From a virus, in the IMG/VR virus record IMGVR_UViG_3300045136_000810, positions 1 through 38,296 of that record: a stretch of DNA of 38,296 nucleotides, one strand, 5' to 3'. Position numbers and translations under genes: made by a program. Shown piece by piece: positions 1-7,628 of the stretch (positions are counted from its first letter, which is position 1; every line of letters begins with the position of its first letter). The notes beneath the pieces were generated by a model that saw nothing but the letters and a program-made list of their open reading frames with translations, had not been told where the DNA came from and searched no databases.

Positions 1-166
1 TCAGGCCGCTGGCATCCTCAACCGACTGCCGGATGTCGTTCCAGCAGCCGCGGCAGAACTGGACCTTGTCGAGGAGCAGCCCCTCGCGATTGGTCAACAC
101 AAGCTCGCGGTGGATCGGCTTCGCCTCATCGCACAGCGAGCATTCAATGTAAGGTTGTGCGGTCAT
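1..166 (-). CDS. Small CxxC/CxxC protein, 3' end outside window
   Basis: Fifty-five codons are visible on the minus strand, starting at the ATG at 166-164. The C-terminus lies beyond position 1. An AAGGAG Shine-Dalgarno sits 7-8 nt upstream of the ATG, which supports the start. The peptide has one pair CSLC near residues 9-12 and a second pair CRGC near residues 38-41, a layout typical of a small zinc ribbon or zinc-knuckle protein. The residues around the pairs do not identify a family. The gene follows the 82-aa minus-strand gene by ~20 nt, so the two probably form a short leftward operon pointing away from the packaging genes. The function is unknown, and binding of a metal is inferred from the cysteine spacing only. 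Confidence 0.6.
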   Translation of the reverse strand, partial: MTAQPYIECSLCDEAKPIHRELVLTNREGLLLDKVQFCRGCWNDIRQSVEDASGL

Positions 167-184
167 GGTGTGTCTCCTTGCTGG

Positions 185-433
185 TCAGTAGTCGAGGCCC
201 TTGGCGTCGACCGCGCTCGCATCGCCCAGGCCGGCCAGCACGTAGGCGAGCTGCTCGGTGATGCGGCCGAGGTCGCCCGCGTAGCCCCAGTCGGCGCTCC
301 GCGCGGCCTGCCGTTTCTGGTGCTCGGCGAGGCGCACGGCGATGCGGGCGAGCAGGTCCTGGGCTTCGGCATACCGCTCGGCGTACAGGCGGGCGGCGGT
401 TTGCGTGGTCGATTGCGCTTTGGCGTTCCTCAT
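185..433 (-). CDS. Small helical phage protein of unknown function
   Basis: This is an 82-aa protein starting at the ATG at 433-431. GGAG lies six bases upstream, a better placed ribosome site than that of the in-frame ATG at 448. It begins MRNAKAQSTTQTAARLY and ends SAVDAKGLDY. The sequence is rich in Ala, Arg, Glu and Leu, without Cys, and looks almost wholly alpha-helical. The frame stays open upstream to 943, but that part is the mirror of the terminase small subunit and carries no protein-like signal. The gene is divergent from the terminase genes, with ~70 bp between the starts. I do not recognise the family. Its place next to the packaging genes suggests a phage accessory or regulatory role, which is inference. 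Confidence 0.55.
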   Translation of the reverse strand: MRNAKAQSTTQTAARLYAERYAEAQDLLARIAVRLAEHQKRQAARSADWGYAGDLGRITEQLAYVLAGLGDASAVDAKGLDY

Positions 434-505
434 TGCGACTCCATTCATCGCTTCAGTTCCGGGTAGAAGCAAGCGAATTCCGCCATCGAATCGCGAGAAA
501 GTTCG
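434..505. other. Divergent intergenic region
   Basis: These 72 bases separate the leftward 82-aa gene from the terminase small subunit. Promoters for both directions would be expected here or inside the neighbouring genes. I see no convincing -35/-10 pair or operator. The only clear signal is a GAGAAAG ribosome site just before the ATG at 506. Confidence 0.4.
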
Positions 506-1003
506 ATGCCTTTGTTGAGCCTGCGCGCCTACGCCAAACATCGCGGCGTGAGCCTGGCGGCAGTGCAAAAGGCGATCCATTCCGGCCGGATTACGCCCGC
601 CGCCGACGGCCTGATCGACAGCGACCGCGCCGATGCCGAATGGAATGCGAAGACGAGGCCCGGGCAGCGGCGACCGAAAGCGGCGGCTGCCGTGCCAAGG
701 GAGCCAGCCGAGGCGCAGCCCAGCGGGCTCGATTACTTCCGCGCGCGGGCGATCCGCGAAAGCTACCTGGCGCGGCTGGCCAAGATCGAGTTCGAGGAGA
801 GGACGGCGAAGCTGGTAAGTCGTGATGAGGTGCAGGTAGCGGCCTTCACCAACGGGCGCACGGTCCGGGACAATCTTTTGAACATCCCTGACCGCCTGGC
901 GGCGACACTCGCTGCGGAGACCGACGTGGACCGGGTGCATCACATGTTGAGCACGGAGATCCGCAAGGCGCTCGAGGAGCTGGCGGGTGCAAACGGCGGC
1001 TGA
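506..1003 (+). CDS. Terminase small subunit (Nu1-like)
   Basis: This 165-aa protein is the DNA-recognition subunit of the packaging motor. It would bind the cos or pac region of the concatemer and recruit the large subunit. Residues ~3-45 form a winged-helix/MerR-like DNA-binding unit (YAKHRGVSLAAVQKAIHSGR followed by a GLIDSDRAD wing), as in lambda Nu1 and related packaging proteins. Residues ~46-75 are a basic Pro/Ala-rich linker. The rest is helical, with RARAIRESYLARLAKIEFEE typical of the assembly part of this family, which also has the NIPDRLAATLA segment. The start is the ATG at 506 with GAGAAAG upstream. The 3' end overlaps the large subunit gene by 17 nt, the usual arrangement. The family call is firm at the level of phage terminase small subunit, but cos versus headful packaging cannot be told from it. 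Confidence 0.85.
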   Translation: MPLLSLRAYAKHRGVSLAAVQKAIHSGRITPAADGLIDSDRADAEWNAKTRPGQRRPKAAAAVPREPAEAQPSGLDYFRARAIRESYLARLAKIEFEERTAKLVSRDEVQVAAFTNGRTVRDNLLNIPDRLAATLAAETDVDRVHHMLSTEIRKALEELAGANGG

Positions 1004-2879
1004 GGTTTATGCAGAGGCCTTCCGCGCGGGCCTCCGGCCAGACCCGGTTCTGACGGTGTCGGAGTGGGCTGACCGCTACCGGCGGCTCTCCGGCAAAGCG
1101 GCGGCCGAACCGGGCCCGTGGCGTACGGAGCGCACGCCGTACCTACGGGAGATCATGGACTCGCTTTCGCCGTCATCGCCGGTCGAACGCGTGGTCTTCA
1201 TGAAGGGCTCACAGATCGGTGGAACCGAGTGCGGCAACAACTGGGTGGGCTACGTGATCCACAAGTCGCCCGGGCCGATGATGGTCGTGCAGCCCACGGT
1301 CGAGCTGGCCAAGCGGAACTCGAAGCAGCGCATCGATCCGCTGATCGAAGAAAGCGATGTGCTGCGGGAACTCGTCAAGAGCCCGCGCTCGCGCGACTCG
1401 GGCAACACGGTTCTGTCGAAGGAGTTTCCCGGAGGCGTGCTGGTAATGACCGGCGCGAACTCGGCCGTGGGACTGCGTTCGATGGCCGTGCGGTATTTGT
1501 TCTTGGATGAGATTGACGCCTATCCGGGCGACGTCGATGGCGAGGGCGATCCGATCCACCTGGCCTTCGCGCGGACGCGGACGTTCTCGCGGCGCAAGGT
1601 CTTCCTGTGTTCCACGCCGCTCATTACGGGCCTGAGCCGGATCGAGGCGGCGTTTGCTGAAAGCGACCAGCGGCGCTACTGGGTGCCGTGCCCTCATTGC
1701 GGCGAATTTCAGGTGCTCAAGTTCGAGCGGCTGCGCTGGCCCAAGGGCGAGCCGCGCAAGGCGGCCTACCACTGCATTGCGTGCGAGCAGGCCATATTCA
1801 ACCACCAGAAGAACACGATGCTCGCGCGGGGCGAGTGGCGGCCCGAGGCGGCAGGCGATGGGCGCACGCGCGGCTATCACCTGTCTAGCCTCTATAGTCC
1901 CGTCGGCTGGTACTCGTGGGAGCGCGCGGCCGACGACTGGGAGAAGGCGCAGAAGGATGTCGAGCGGCTGAAGTCGTTCGTGAATCTCGTGCTCGGCGAA
2001 TCCTGGCAGGAGCGCGGCGACGCGCCTGACTGGCAGCCGCTCTATGACCGCCGCGAGGATTATCCGATTGGCACTGTGCCGCCGGGCGGGCTGTTTCTCA
2101 CTGCAGGAGCCGACGTGCAGCGGGACCGGATCGAAGTGGAAGTCGTGGCCTGGGGGCGAGCGAAGGAGTCCTGGTCGGTCGACTACCGCGTGCTCATGGG
2201 CGAGACGGCGCGGACCGATGTCTGGCGGCAGTTGGACGCCTTGCTCGATGAGGAGTTTCCCCATGCATGCGGCCTGCGGATGCCGATCCGCGTGCTGTGC
2301 GTCGACTCGGGATTCAATCCGCGCATCACTTACGACTGGGTCCGCCAGCATCCGCAGGCTTCCTGGGGCCCGGCCGGGGCACGGGCCGCGCATCCGAAGA
2401 CCGCCGTGGCGGTGAAAGGCACGGCGCGCACCGACCGGCTGATTCTGGGCGCTTCGCCGGTGGACGTAAGCAGACGGCGCGGCACGCGGCTGTGGACGCT
2501 CGGCACGCCGGTGGCCAAGTCGGAACTCTATAGCCGCCTGCGCCTCGTGCCGCCGGCAAAGGAAAGCGGCGAGCCGTTCCCGGCGGGCTACTGCCACTTC
2601 CCGCGCTACGAGGAAGAGTACTTCCGGCAGTTGACTGCGGAGAGCCTGGTCAAGGGCCACTGGGTGGTGGCGCCCAACCGGCGCAACGAAGCGCTCGACT
2701 GCCGGGTTTACGCGCGAGCCGCCGCGTCCATTTATGGCATGGACCGATTCACGGAGAAGCACTGGCGGGAACTCGAGCAACTCTTGCCCGCACGTGCCGT
2801 GCAGCCGGAACCGGCGGCGCCGTCGCAGCCGCGCCCGGTGCGCCGCGTGACCGTGCGATCGAACTGGATGAAGCGCTAA
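987..2879 (+). CDS. Terminase large subunit (GpA family)
   Basis: This 630-aa ATPase/nuclease pumps DNA into the prohead and cuts it. A Walker A-type loop KGSQIGGTE is at residues ~73-81 and Walker B LFLDEID at ~171-177. The coupling segment STPLITGLSRIE is at ~209-220. A zinc-binding pair CPHC (235-238) and CIAC (263-266) is typical of the lambda gpA family. The nuclease domain follows, with acidic residues in LTAGADVQRD (Asp376) and VLCVDSGFN (Asp440). The start is GTG at 987, preceded by GGAG and overlapping the small subunit by 17 nt. The length matches lambda gpA (about 640 aa). The Arg/Pro-rich C-terminus probably contacts the portal. All key motifs look intact. Confidence 0.95.
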   Translation: MQTAAEVYAEAFRAGLRPDPVLTVSEWADRYRRLSGKAAAEPGPWRTERTPYLREIMDSLSPSSPVERVVFMKGSQIGGTECGNNWVGYVIHKSPGPMMVVQPTVELAKRNSKQRIDPLIEESDVLRELVKSPRSRDSGNTVLSKEFPGGVLVMTGANSAVGLRSMAVRYLFLDEIDAYPGDVDGEGDPIHLAFARTRTFSRRKVFLCSTPLITGLSRIEAAFAESDQRRYWVPCPHCGEFQVLKFERLRWPKGEPRKAAYHCIACEQAIFNHQKNTMLARGEWRPEAAGDGRTRGYHLSSLYSPVGWYSWERAADDWEKAQKDVERLKSFVNLVLGESWQERGDAPDWQPLYDRREDYPIGTVPPGGLFLTAGADVQRDRIEVEVVAWGRAKESWSVDYRVLMGETARTDVWRQLDALLDEEFPHACGLRMPIRVLCVDSGFNPRITYDWVRQHPQASWGPAGARAAHPKTAVAVKGTARTDRLILGASPVDVSRRRGTRLWTLGTPVAKSELYSRLRLVPPAKESGEPFPAGYCHFPRYEEEYFRQLTAESLVKGHWVVAPNRRNEALDCRVYARAAASIYGMDRFTEKHWRELEQLLPARAVQPEPAAPSQPRPVRRVTVRSNWMKR

Positions 2880-2891
2880 CCGGGGTACCCC

Positions 2892-3101
2892 ATGGCCTAC
2901 TCGCAAACGCAACTCGAAGCGCTCGAGGCGGCGCTCGCGAGCGGTACCCTGCGCGTAACATTCGAAGGCCGCAGCCTCGAGTACCGCAGCGTGGATGAGC
3001 TCAAGAAAGCGATCGCCGAAGTGAAAGCCTCCCTGGCGGCGGCCGATCCAGTCCGGCCCCGCTCGCGCGTCGTCCGGACGTACACGACCAAAGGTTTCTG
3101 A
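2892..3101 (+). CDS. Head-tail joining protein, gpW-like
   Basis: This 69-aa protein lies between the terminase and portal genes, exactly where lambda has W. Its core, VTFEGRSLEYRSVDELKKAI, matches the gpW fold signature: a beta-hairpin carrying a Tyr/Arg patch, followed by an amphipathic helix. The C-terminal tail is basic and flexible (SRVVRTYTTKGF), as in gpW, where it is needed for activity. gpW-type proteins form a ring under the portal and prepare the filled head for tail joining. The stop codon overlaps the portal start (TGATG). The length equals that of the family (about 68 aa). Confidence 0.85.
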   Translation: MAYSQTQLEALEAALASGTLRVTFEGRSLEYRSVDELKKAIAEVKASLAAADPVRPRSRVVRTYTTKGF

Positions 3102-4591
3102 TGGGCTACTGGCGGAACTTGATGCGGGCGGCCTTCGGCCCGCCGCTGCGGGCGCTTGCGGGTTACGAGGCCGCCGCCACGACGCGCCGCACGCTGGGCT
3201 GGAGCCCATCGAACGAAGGCATCAACGCCCTCGTCACTGGTGGCGGCGATGCGCTGCGCTCGCGCTCGCGCGACATGGTGCGCCGCAACGCCTGGGCGAG
3301 CAACGCGGTCGAAAGTTTCGTCGGCAACGCCGTCGGCACGGGCATCAAGCCGCAGTCGAAACACCCCGACGCGACCGTGAAGCGGCGGCTTCAGGAACTC
3401 TGGCTGCGGTGGACGGACGAGGCCGACGCCGCGGGTCTGACGGATTTCTACGGACTCCAGGCGCTGGTCTGCCGCTCGACGATCGAGGGCGGCGAGTGCC
3501 TGGCGCGCCTGCGCGACCGCCGGCCCGAGGACGGCCTGACGGTCCCGCTTCAGCTCCAGCTTCTCGAGGCCGAGCACCTGCCCACGACGAAGAACGAGAA
3601 TCTGCCGAACGGCAATGTCATCCGCGCAGGAATCGAGTTCGACAAGCTCGGCCGCCGCGTAGCGTACCACCTCTATCGCGAGCACCCGGGCGAGAAGCTT
3701 CTCTTCTTCCATGCCGGCGAGACAACGCGCGTGCCGGCCGACACGGTCCTGCACATCTACAAGCCCCTGCGGCCTGGGCAGCATCGCGGCCAGCCGTGGC
3801 TGACACAAGTGCTCGTGAAGCTTCATGAGCTCGACCAGTACGACGACGCCGAACTGGTCCGAAAGAAGCTGGCGGCGATGTTTGCGGCGTTCATCACGGA
3901 GAACAACCCCGAGGATCCGGTGATCGGCTCAAAGCCCGGCGAGGGTGAGATGGACTCAAGCGGCGCGCCGCTGGCCGGCATCGAGCCGGGCTCCATGGTG
4001 AAACTGCTGCCGGGCGAGGATGTGAAATTTACCGAACCGGGCGACGTGGGCGGCATGTATACCGAGTTCATGCGCGTGCAGTTGCGCGCCATCGCCGCAG
4101 GCCTCGGCATCACCTATGAGCAATTGACGGGCGATCTCGAGCGCGTGAATTACTCCTCGATCCGCGCCGGATTGCTCGAGTTCCGCCGCCGCTGCGAGCA
4201 GTTCCAGCACCAGGTGATGGTCTACCAGTTCTGCCGCCCGGTGTGGCGCGCCTGGATCGAAGCAGCGGCCCTCAGCGGAGTGATCGACGCTCGCGACTAC
4301 GCCCGGAATCCTGAGACGTACCTCGACGTCGAGTGGCGGCCGCCGTCCTGGGCGTGGGTCGATCCGCTCAAGGACATGAACGCCGAGGTCACCGCCGTAC
4401 GCGCCGGCTTCAAGCCGCGCAGCGCCGTCATCAACGAGATGGGCTACGACGAGGAGGACGTCGACCGCCAGGCGGCCGCCGACAACGCACGGGCCGACTC
4501 ATACGGTCTGACGTATGACTCCGATCCGCGCAAGACCACCAGCAACGGGCAGCGGGTCACAGAGCCAGAGCCCGCCACGCAGATCCTATGA
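3101..4591 (+). CDS. Portal protein (lambda gpB family)
   Basis: This 496-aa protein forms the dodecameric ring at the unique capsid vertex, through which DNA enters and leaves. Lambda-portal features include the N-terminal segment with RDMVRRNAWASNAVESFVGN, then GTGIKPQSKHPD, the LLEAEHLPTTKNENLPNG region and GIEFDKLGRRVAYHLYREHP. The later core carries GLGITYEQLTGDLERVNYSS, the most typical stretch of this family. The C-terminal ~60 residues are acidic and polar and probably disordered. The start ATG overlaps the gpW-like stop, and the stop overlaps the protease start (ATGA at 4588). The length is close to lambda gpB (533 aa). The protein looks intact. Confidence 0.95.
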   Translation: MGYWRNLMRAAFGPPLRALAGYEAAATTRRTLGWSPSNEGINALVTGGGDALRSRSRDMVRRNAWASNAVESFVGNAVGTGIKPQSKHPDATVKRRLQELWLRWTDEADAAGLTDFYGLQALVCRSTIEGGECLARLRDRRPEDGLTVPLQLQLLEAEHLPTTKNENLPNGNVIRAGIEFDKLGRRVAYHLYREHPGEKLLFFHAGETTRVPADTVLHIYKPLRPGQHRGQPWLTQVLVKLHELDQYDDAELVRKKLAAMFAAFITENNPEDPVIGSKPGEGEMDSSGAPLAGIEPGSMVKLLPGEDVKFTEPGDVGGMYTEFMRVQLRAIAAGLGITYEQLTGDLERVNYSSIRAGLLEFRRRCEQFQHQVMVYQFCRPVWRAWIEAAALSGVIDARDYARNPETYLDVEWRPPSWAWVDPLKDMNAEVTAVRAGFKPRSAVINEMGYDEEDVDRQAAADNARADSYGLTYDSDPRKTTSNGQRVTEPEPATQIL

Positions 4592-5787
4592 CGAATCTCT
4601 CCCACATCGCTTCGCGCGTGTTCAACACGCCACTGATGATCGATTCGAAGAAGCTCGCGGCGATCCTGGCCGTGCTGGCTCCGCGGCTTGGTATCGATCC
4701 GCCTGCTGTGGACGCGGCGCTGCTCGCCGAGCAACGATCACGGAGGCCATATGCCGTCACCGACGCCGGTGTCGCCGTTATCGAAGTCTCGGGCAGCCTG
4801 GTCAACCGGGCTTCGGGCATGGAGGCGCAGTCGGGCCTCACCTCGTATGAGCAGTTGGGCAACGAGATCCTCGAAGCCGCCACGGACCCGCAGGTCCGGG
4901 GAGTTCTCCTGCGCCTGGATAGCTACGGCGGCGAAGCCAACGGCGCCTGGGATGTGGCGAGCTTGATTGAAGAGGCCACCCGGGTCAAACCTGTCTGGGC
5001 AGCGGTTGACGACTGGGCTCTCAGCGCCGGGTATCTGCTGGCCTCAGCCGCGGACCGCATCTGGGTCACGCGCACGGGCGGCGTCGGCTCGGTCGGCATC
5101 ATCGCCATGCACTTGGATCAAAGCGGCTGGGACGCGGCCAACGGGCTCCGCTACACCACGATCTTCGCCGGAGACCGCAAGAACGATTTCAATCCGCACG
5201 AGCCGCTCTCCGAGGGCGCACGGTCGGTGCTCGTGGCCGAGGTCGACCGGCTCTACGGCATGTTTGTCGATGCCGTGGCCCGCCGCCGCAGCCTGAGCGC
5301 CGCAGCCGTGCGCGCAACCCAAGCGGGCATCCTCTACGGCGAAGACAGCGTGGCCCAGGGCTTTGCCGACCTTGTCGGCACGTTCCGCGACGCCCTGGCC
5401 GCGATGACCGATTCGCTTTCAAAACCCAAGTTCACGAAAGGAGGCACACCAGTGTCTGAAACCACCCGGGCGGCCGTGAGTCCGCCCGTCCCCGATCTCG
5501 CCGCGATCGAGGCGCAAGCCCGCGAGCAGGGCTACGCCGAGGCAGCCGAGATCGTCGTGCTGTGCTCGATCGCCGGCCGCCCTTCTTTGGCCGGCGACTA
5601 CATCAGCCGCCATCTGTCGGCGGCCGAAGTCCGCAAGGAACTGCTCGCGCTGCGGGCCGAGGCCGACAGGGAAGAGATCCGGTCCCACGTTCTGCCGGAG
5701 GCGAGCACCGCAGCCAAGCAGAACATCGACGAGAACCCGGTCGTCAAGGCCTGCCTGGCCTTGTCCGGGGCGAAAGGAGCGAAATAA
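4588..5787 (+). CDS. Prohead protease, S49/SppA family (gpC-like), with scaffold C-terminus
   Basis: This 399-aa protein combines an S49 (ClpP-fold) serine protease, residues ~55-265, with a scaffold-like tail, residues ~289-399, as lambda gpC does. The nucleophile is probably Ser146 in DDWALSAGYLLAS and the base Lys198 in FAGDRKNDFNP. A Gly/Asp-rich LRLDSYGGEANGAWD loop forms the oxyanion region, and TGGVGSVGIIA follows the serine as usual. The C-terminal part is highly charged, helical and Ala/Glu rich. A second ribosome site inside the gene (5437-5444) would give a separate scaffold protein, annotated on its own. The gene overlaps the portal by ATGA. The expected role is assembly of the prohead and removal of scaffold and N-terminal pieces during maturation. 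Confidence 0.92.
   Translation: MTNLSHIASRVFNTPLMIDSKKLAAILAVLAPRLGIDPPAVDAALLAEQRSRRPYAVTDAGVAVIEVSGSLVNRASGMEAQSGLTSYEQLGNEILEAATDPQVRGVLLRLDSYGGEANGAWDVASLIEEATRVKPVWAAVDDWALSAGYLLASAADRIWVTRTGGVGSVGIIAMHLDQSGWDAANGLRYTTIFAGDRKNDFNPHEPLSEGARSVLVAEVDRLYGMFVDAVARRRSLSAAAVRATQAGILYGEDSVAQGFADLVGTFRDALAAMTDSLSKPKFTKGGTPVSETTRAAVSPPVPDLAAIEAQAREQGYAEAAEIVVLCSIAGRPSLAGDYISRHLSAAEVRKELLALRAEADREEIRSHVLPEASTAAKQNIDENPVVKACLALSGAKGAK
5452..5787 (+). CDS. Nested internal scaffold protein (Nu3-like)
   Basis: This is an in-frame internal gene of 111 codons inside the protease gene, sharing its stop. A near-perfect Shine-Dalgarno, AAAGGAGG at 5437-5444, is followed after seven bases by a GTG codon at 5452 in the protease frame (residue 289). 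The product begins VSETTRAAVSPP and is a charged, helical, Cys-poor chain apart from one CSIAG, as expected of a scaffolding core. Lambda makes Nu3 from the 3' end of gene C in the same way. The ribosome site is stronger than that of many neighbouring genes, which makes chance unlikely. Its use in vivo is inferred. Confidence 0.7.
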   Translation: MSETTRAAVSPPVPDLAAIEAQAREQGYAEAAEIVVLCSIAGRPSLAGDYISRHLSAAEVRKELLALRAEADREEIRSHVLPEASTAAKQNIDENPVVKACLALSGAKGAK

Positions 5788-5790
5788 CCC

Positions 5791-6165
5791 ATGCCCGTTC
5801 AATCCGAATCGAACTCCCTCGGCGACTGGCTGAAGTATGAGGAGGACAACCTCTACAGCCGCGACGAGGTCACCGTCGCGAGCGGCCAGAACCTCGCGAC
5901 CGGAACCGTCATCGGCGTCATCACCGCCAGCGGCAAGGTGACGCAGCTGGCGCCGGCCGCTTCCGATGGCTCCGAAACAGCCGCCGGTGTGTTGCTGAAT
6001 CCCGTGGACGCAAGCGCGGCCGACCAGCCGGGCGTCATCATCGCGCGCCACGCCATCTGCTCGGCCCATGGTCTCGTCTGGCCCGCCTCGATCACCGGCC
6101 CGCAAAAGGCGGCCGCCATCAGTCAACTGAAAGCCCTGGGCATTCTCGTCCGGGAAGGAGCCTGA
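5791..6165 (+). CDS. Head decoration protein (gpD-like)
   Basis: This 124-aa protein matches the lambda gpD family by size, place (between protease/scaffold and major capsid) and sequence. It has an N-terminal acidic arm, then EVTVASGQNLATGTVIGVIT, the usual start of the beta-rich core, and later GVLLNPVDAS and VIIARHAICSAHGLVWP. Such proteins sit as trimers on the expanded capsid and stabilise it against internal DNA pressure. AAAGGAG lies about ten bases before the ATG. Four bases separate it from the protease stop. Confidence 0.9.
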   Translation: MPVQSESNSLGDWLKYEEDNLYSRDEVTVASGQNLATGTVIGVITASGKVTQLAPAASDGSETAAGVLLNPVDASAADQPGVIIARHAICSAHGLVWPASITGPQKAAAISQLKALGILVREGA

Positions 6166-6171
6166 ACCACA

Positions 6172-7170
6172 ATGCCGATGCTCAATCCATTTGCCACCGA
6201 TGCCTTCAACATGGTCGCTCTCACGGCGGCCATCAACAAGATCCCCAACACCTACGGCCGGCTCGAGCAGCTGAACCTCATGCCCGCCACCGGCGTCCGC
6301 ACCCGCACCGTCATCATCGAGGAGATGAGCGGCGTGCTGAACCTGCTGCCCACGCAGCCTGTGGGCGCGCCCGGCACCGTGGGCACGCAGGGCAAGCGCA
6401 AGGTCATTCCGCACATTCCGCACGATGACGCCGTGCTGCCCGAGGAAGTCCAGGGCATCCGCGCCTTCGGGTCGGAGTCCGAGACCGAAGCGCTCGCCGA
6501 ACTGCTCGCCCTGAAGCTCCAGAACATGCGCAACAAGCACGCCATCACCCTCGAGCACCTGCGCATGGGCGCGCTCAAGGGCGTGATCCTCGACGCCGAC
6601 GGCTCGGTGCTCTACAACCTCTACACCGAGTTCGACATCACGCCCAAGACGGTAAACTTCGCGCTGGGCACGGCCTCGACCGAGGTGCTGCTCAAGGTGC
6701 TCGAGGTGAAGCGCCATATCGAGGACAACCTCAAGGGCGAGTTCATGACGGGCATCCTGTGCCTGTGTTCTTCGAGCTTCTACGACGCCTTCACAACGCA
6801 CGCGAAGGTGAAGGAGGCCTTCCAGTACTACCAGCGCAACCAGCAACTCGGCAACGACTACCGCACGGGGTTCACCTTCGGCGGCGTGACGTTTGAGGAG
6901 TACCGCGGCCAGGCGACCGACGCCTCAGGAGCCGTGCGGAAGTTCATCGCCGACGACGAGGCGCACTTCTTCCCGCTCGGCACGGCGAACACCTTCCGGA
7001 CGTTCTTCGCGCCGGCCGACTTCAACGAGACGGCGAACACGCTCGGCCTGCCGCTTTACGCCAAGCAGGAGCCGCGGAAGTTTGGCCGGGGCACGGACCT
7101 GCACACGCAGCAGAACCCGTTGCCGATCTGCCTGCGGCCCGAGGTGCTGGTCAAGGGGACGAAGTCCTGA
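6172..7170 (+). CDS. Major capsid protein (gpE family)
   Basis: This 332-aa HK97-fold shell protein is of the lambda gpE type. Recognisable stretches are the N-terminal NPFATDAFNMVALTAAINKI, the VIIEEMSGVLNLLPTQPVG region, HIPHDDAVLPEEVQGIRAFG, the long helix LAELLALKLQNMRNKHAITL and the C-terminal FFAPADFNETANTLGLPLYA. The length is close to lambda gpE (341 aa). The start follows an AAGGAG located inside the end of the decoration gene. It would be the most abundant virion protein and the substrate of the protease-driven maturation. It looks intact. Confidence 0.95.
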   Translation: MPMLNPFATDAFNMVALTAAINKIPNTYGRLEQLNLMPATGVRTRTVIIEEMSGVLNLLPTQPVGAPGTVGTQGKRKVIPHIPHDDAVLPEEVQGIRAFGSESETEALAELLALKLQNMRNKHAITLEHLRMGALKGVILDADGSVLYNLYTEFDITPKTVNFALGTASTEVLLKVLEVKRHIEDNLKGEFMTGILCLCSSSFYDAFTTHAKVKEAFQYYQRNQQLGNDYRTGFTFGGVTFEEYRGQATDASGAVRKFIADDEAHFFPLGTANTFRTFFAPADFNETANTLGLPLYAKQEPRKFGRGTDLHTQQNPLPICLRPEVLVKGTKS

Positions 7171-7172
7171 CC

Positions 7173-7478
7173 ATGAGTAGTTGGGAAGCGGCGGTGAGGG
7201 ACCTGAACGCCGCCGTCGTCCAAGCGTTCGGCCGCGAGGTCATCTACTTGCCCGAGGAGGGCAGCGCGGCGACGGTCCGCGCGGTGTTTCAGCCGGCGCG
7301 CGAGGCCGAGGATGCATCACCGGGCGTCTATGCCGCGCTGTTCGTGCGGCTGGCCGATCTGCCTGCCGCGCCAGTGCGCGGGGACGAGGTCGAGATTGAC
7401 GGCGTTCGCTACAAGGTCTTCGACATCGAGGCCGACGCCGAGGGCGCCGCTGTGCTCCGGCTCCGCCGGGTGAGCTGA
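7173..7478 (+). CDS. Head-tail connector protein (gpFII-like)
   Basis: This 101-aa, mostly beta-stranded protein comes directly after the major capsid gene. It has the layout of lambda gpFII: an N-terminal helix (WEAAVRDLNAAVVQAFG), then strands that include VRAVFQPAREAED, FVRLADLPAAPVRGDEVEID and GVRYKVFDIEADAEGAAVLRL. The RGDEVEIDGVRYKV turn is common in this family. It should form the ring to which the finished tail docks. The stop TGA at 7476-7478 is also the left edge of the palindrome array, so anything that inserted there did so immediately after this gene. Confidence 0.8.
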   Translation: MSSWEAAVRDLNAAVVQAFGREVIYLPEEGSAATVRAVFQPAREAEDASPGVYAALFVRLADLPAAPVRGDEVEIDGVRYKVFDIEADAEGAAVLRLRRVS

Positions 7479-7614
7479 CTTGTGGAAGATCTTCCACAGG
7501 TCGGCCCCGCCAAGAGCCACTTCCGGAAAATCTTCCAGAAGTCTGGGCTGTCGCGGCCATCCACTTGTGGGCAATTGCGCACAAGTTCGGATTTCCGCGC
7601 AATTGCGCGGAAGT
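7478..7614. repeat. Array of four related 24-bp palindromes
   Basis: Four imperfect palindromes, each 24 bp, lie at 7478-7501, 7519-7542, 7563-7586 and 7591-7614. The first has an 18-bp perfect core, TGTGGAAGATCTTCCACA. The second is closely similar (core GGAAAATCTTCC). The third and fourth share the core GCAATTGC. All begin ACTT or ATTT and end AAGT or AGGT, with at most one mismatch or wobble pair per arm. They fill the gap between the connector and tail completion genes. All six reading frames stay open from about 7479 to 7602. No function can be assigned. They may be binding sites, RNA hairpins or small dispersed palindromic repeats. Confidence 0.75.
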
Positions 7615-7628
7615 TCCTGGGGGGATTC

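Noticed and set aside
185-943. 252-aa minus-strand frame including the 82-aa gene
   Set aside because: Only the last ~82 residues look like protein and have a ribosome site. The upstream part is the mirror image of the terminase small subunit.
1209-3209. 666-aa minus-strand open frame opposite the terminase
   Set aside because: Low-complexity Arg/Ala/His sequence, typical of the antisense of high-GC coding DNA, and the plus strand carries an unmistakable terminase.
5419-6846. 475-aa minus-strand open frame opposite capsid genes
   Set aside because: Gly/Val/Asp/His-rich shadow of the capsid and protease genes with no family-like motif or ribosome site.
7478-7614. Reading the palindrome array as a CRISPR array
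   Set aside because: Repeats are palindromes of two core types with variable short gaps, only four units, and no cas genes nearby.
7482-7628. N-terminal extension of the tail completion protein through the palindromes
   Set aside because: The frame is open, but the good ribosome site is at the ATG at 7629 and the extension merely translates the repeats.
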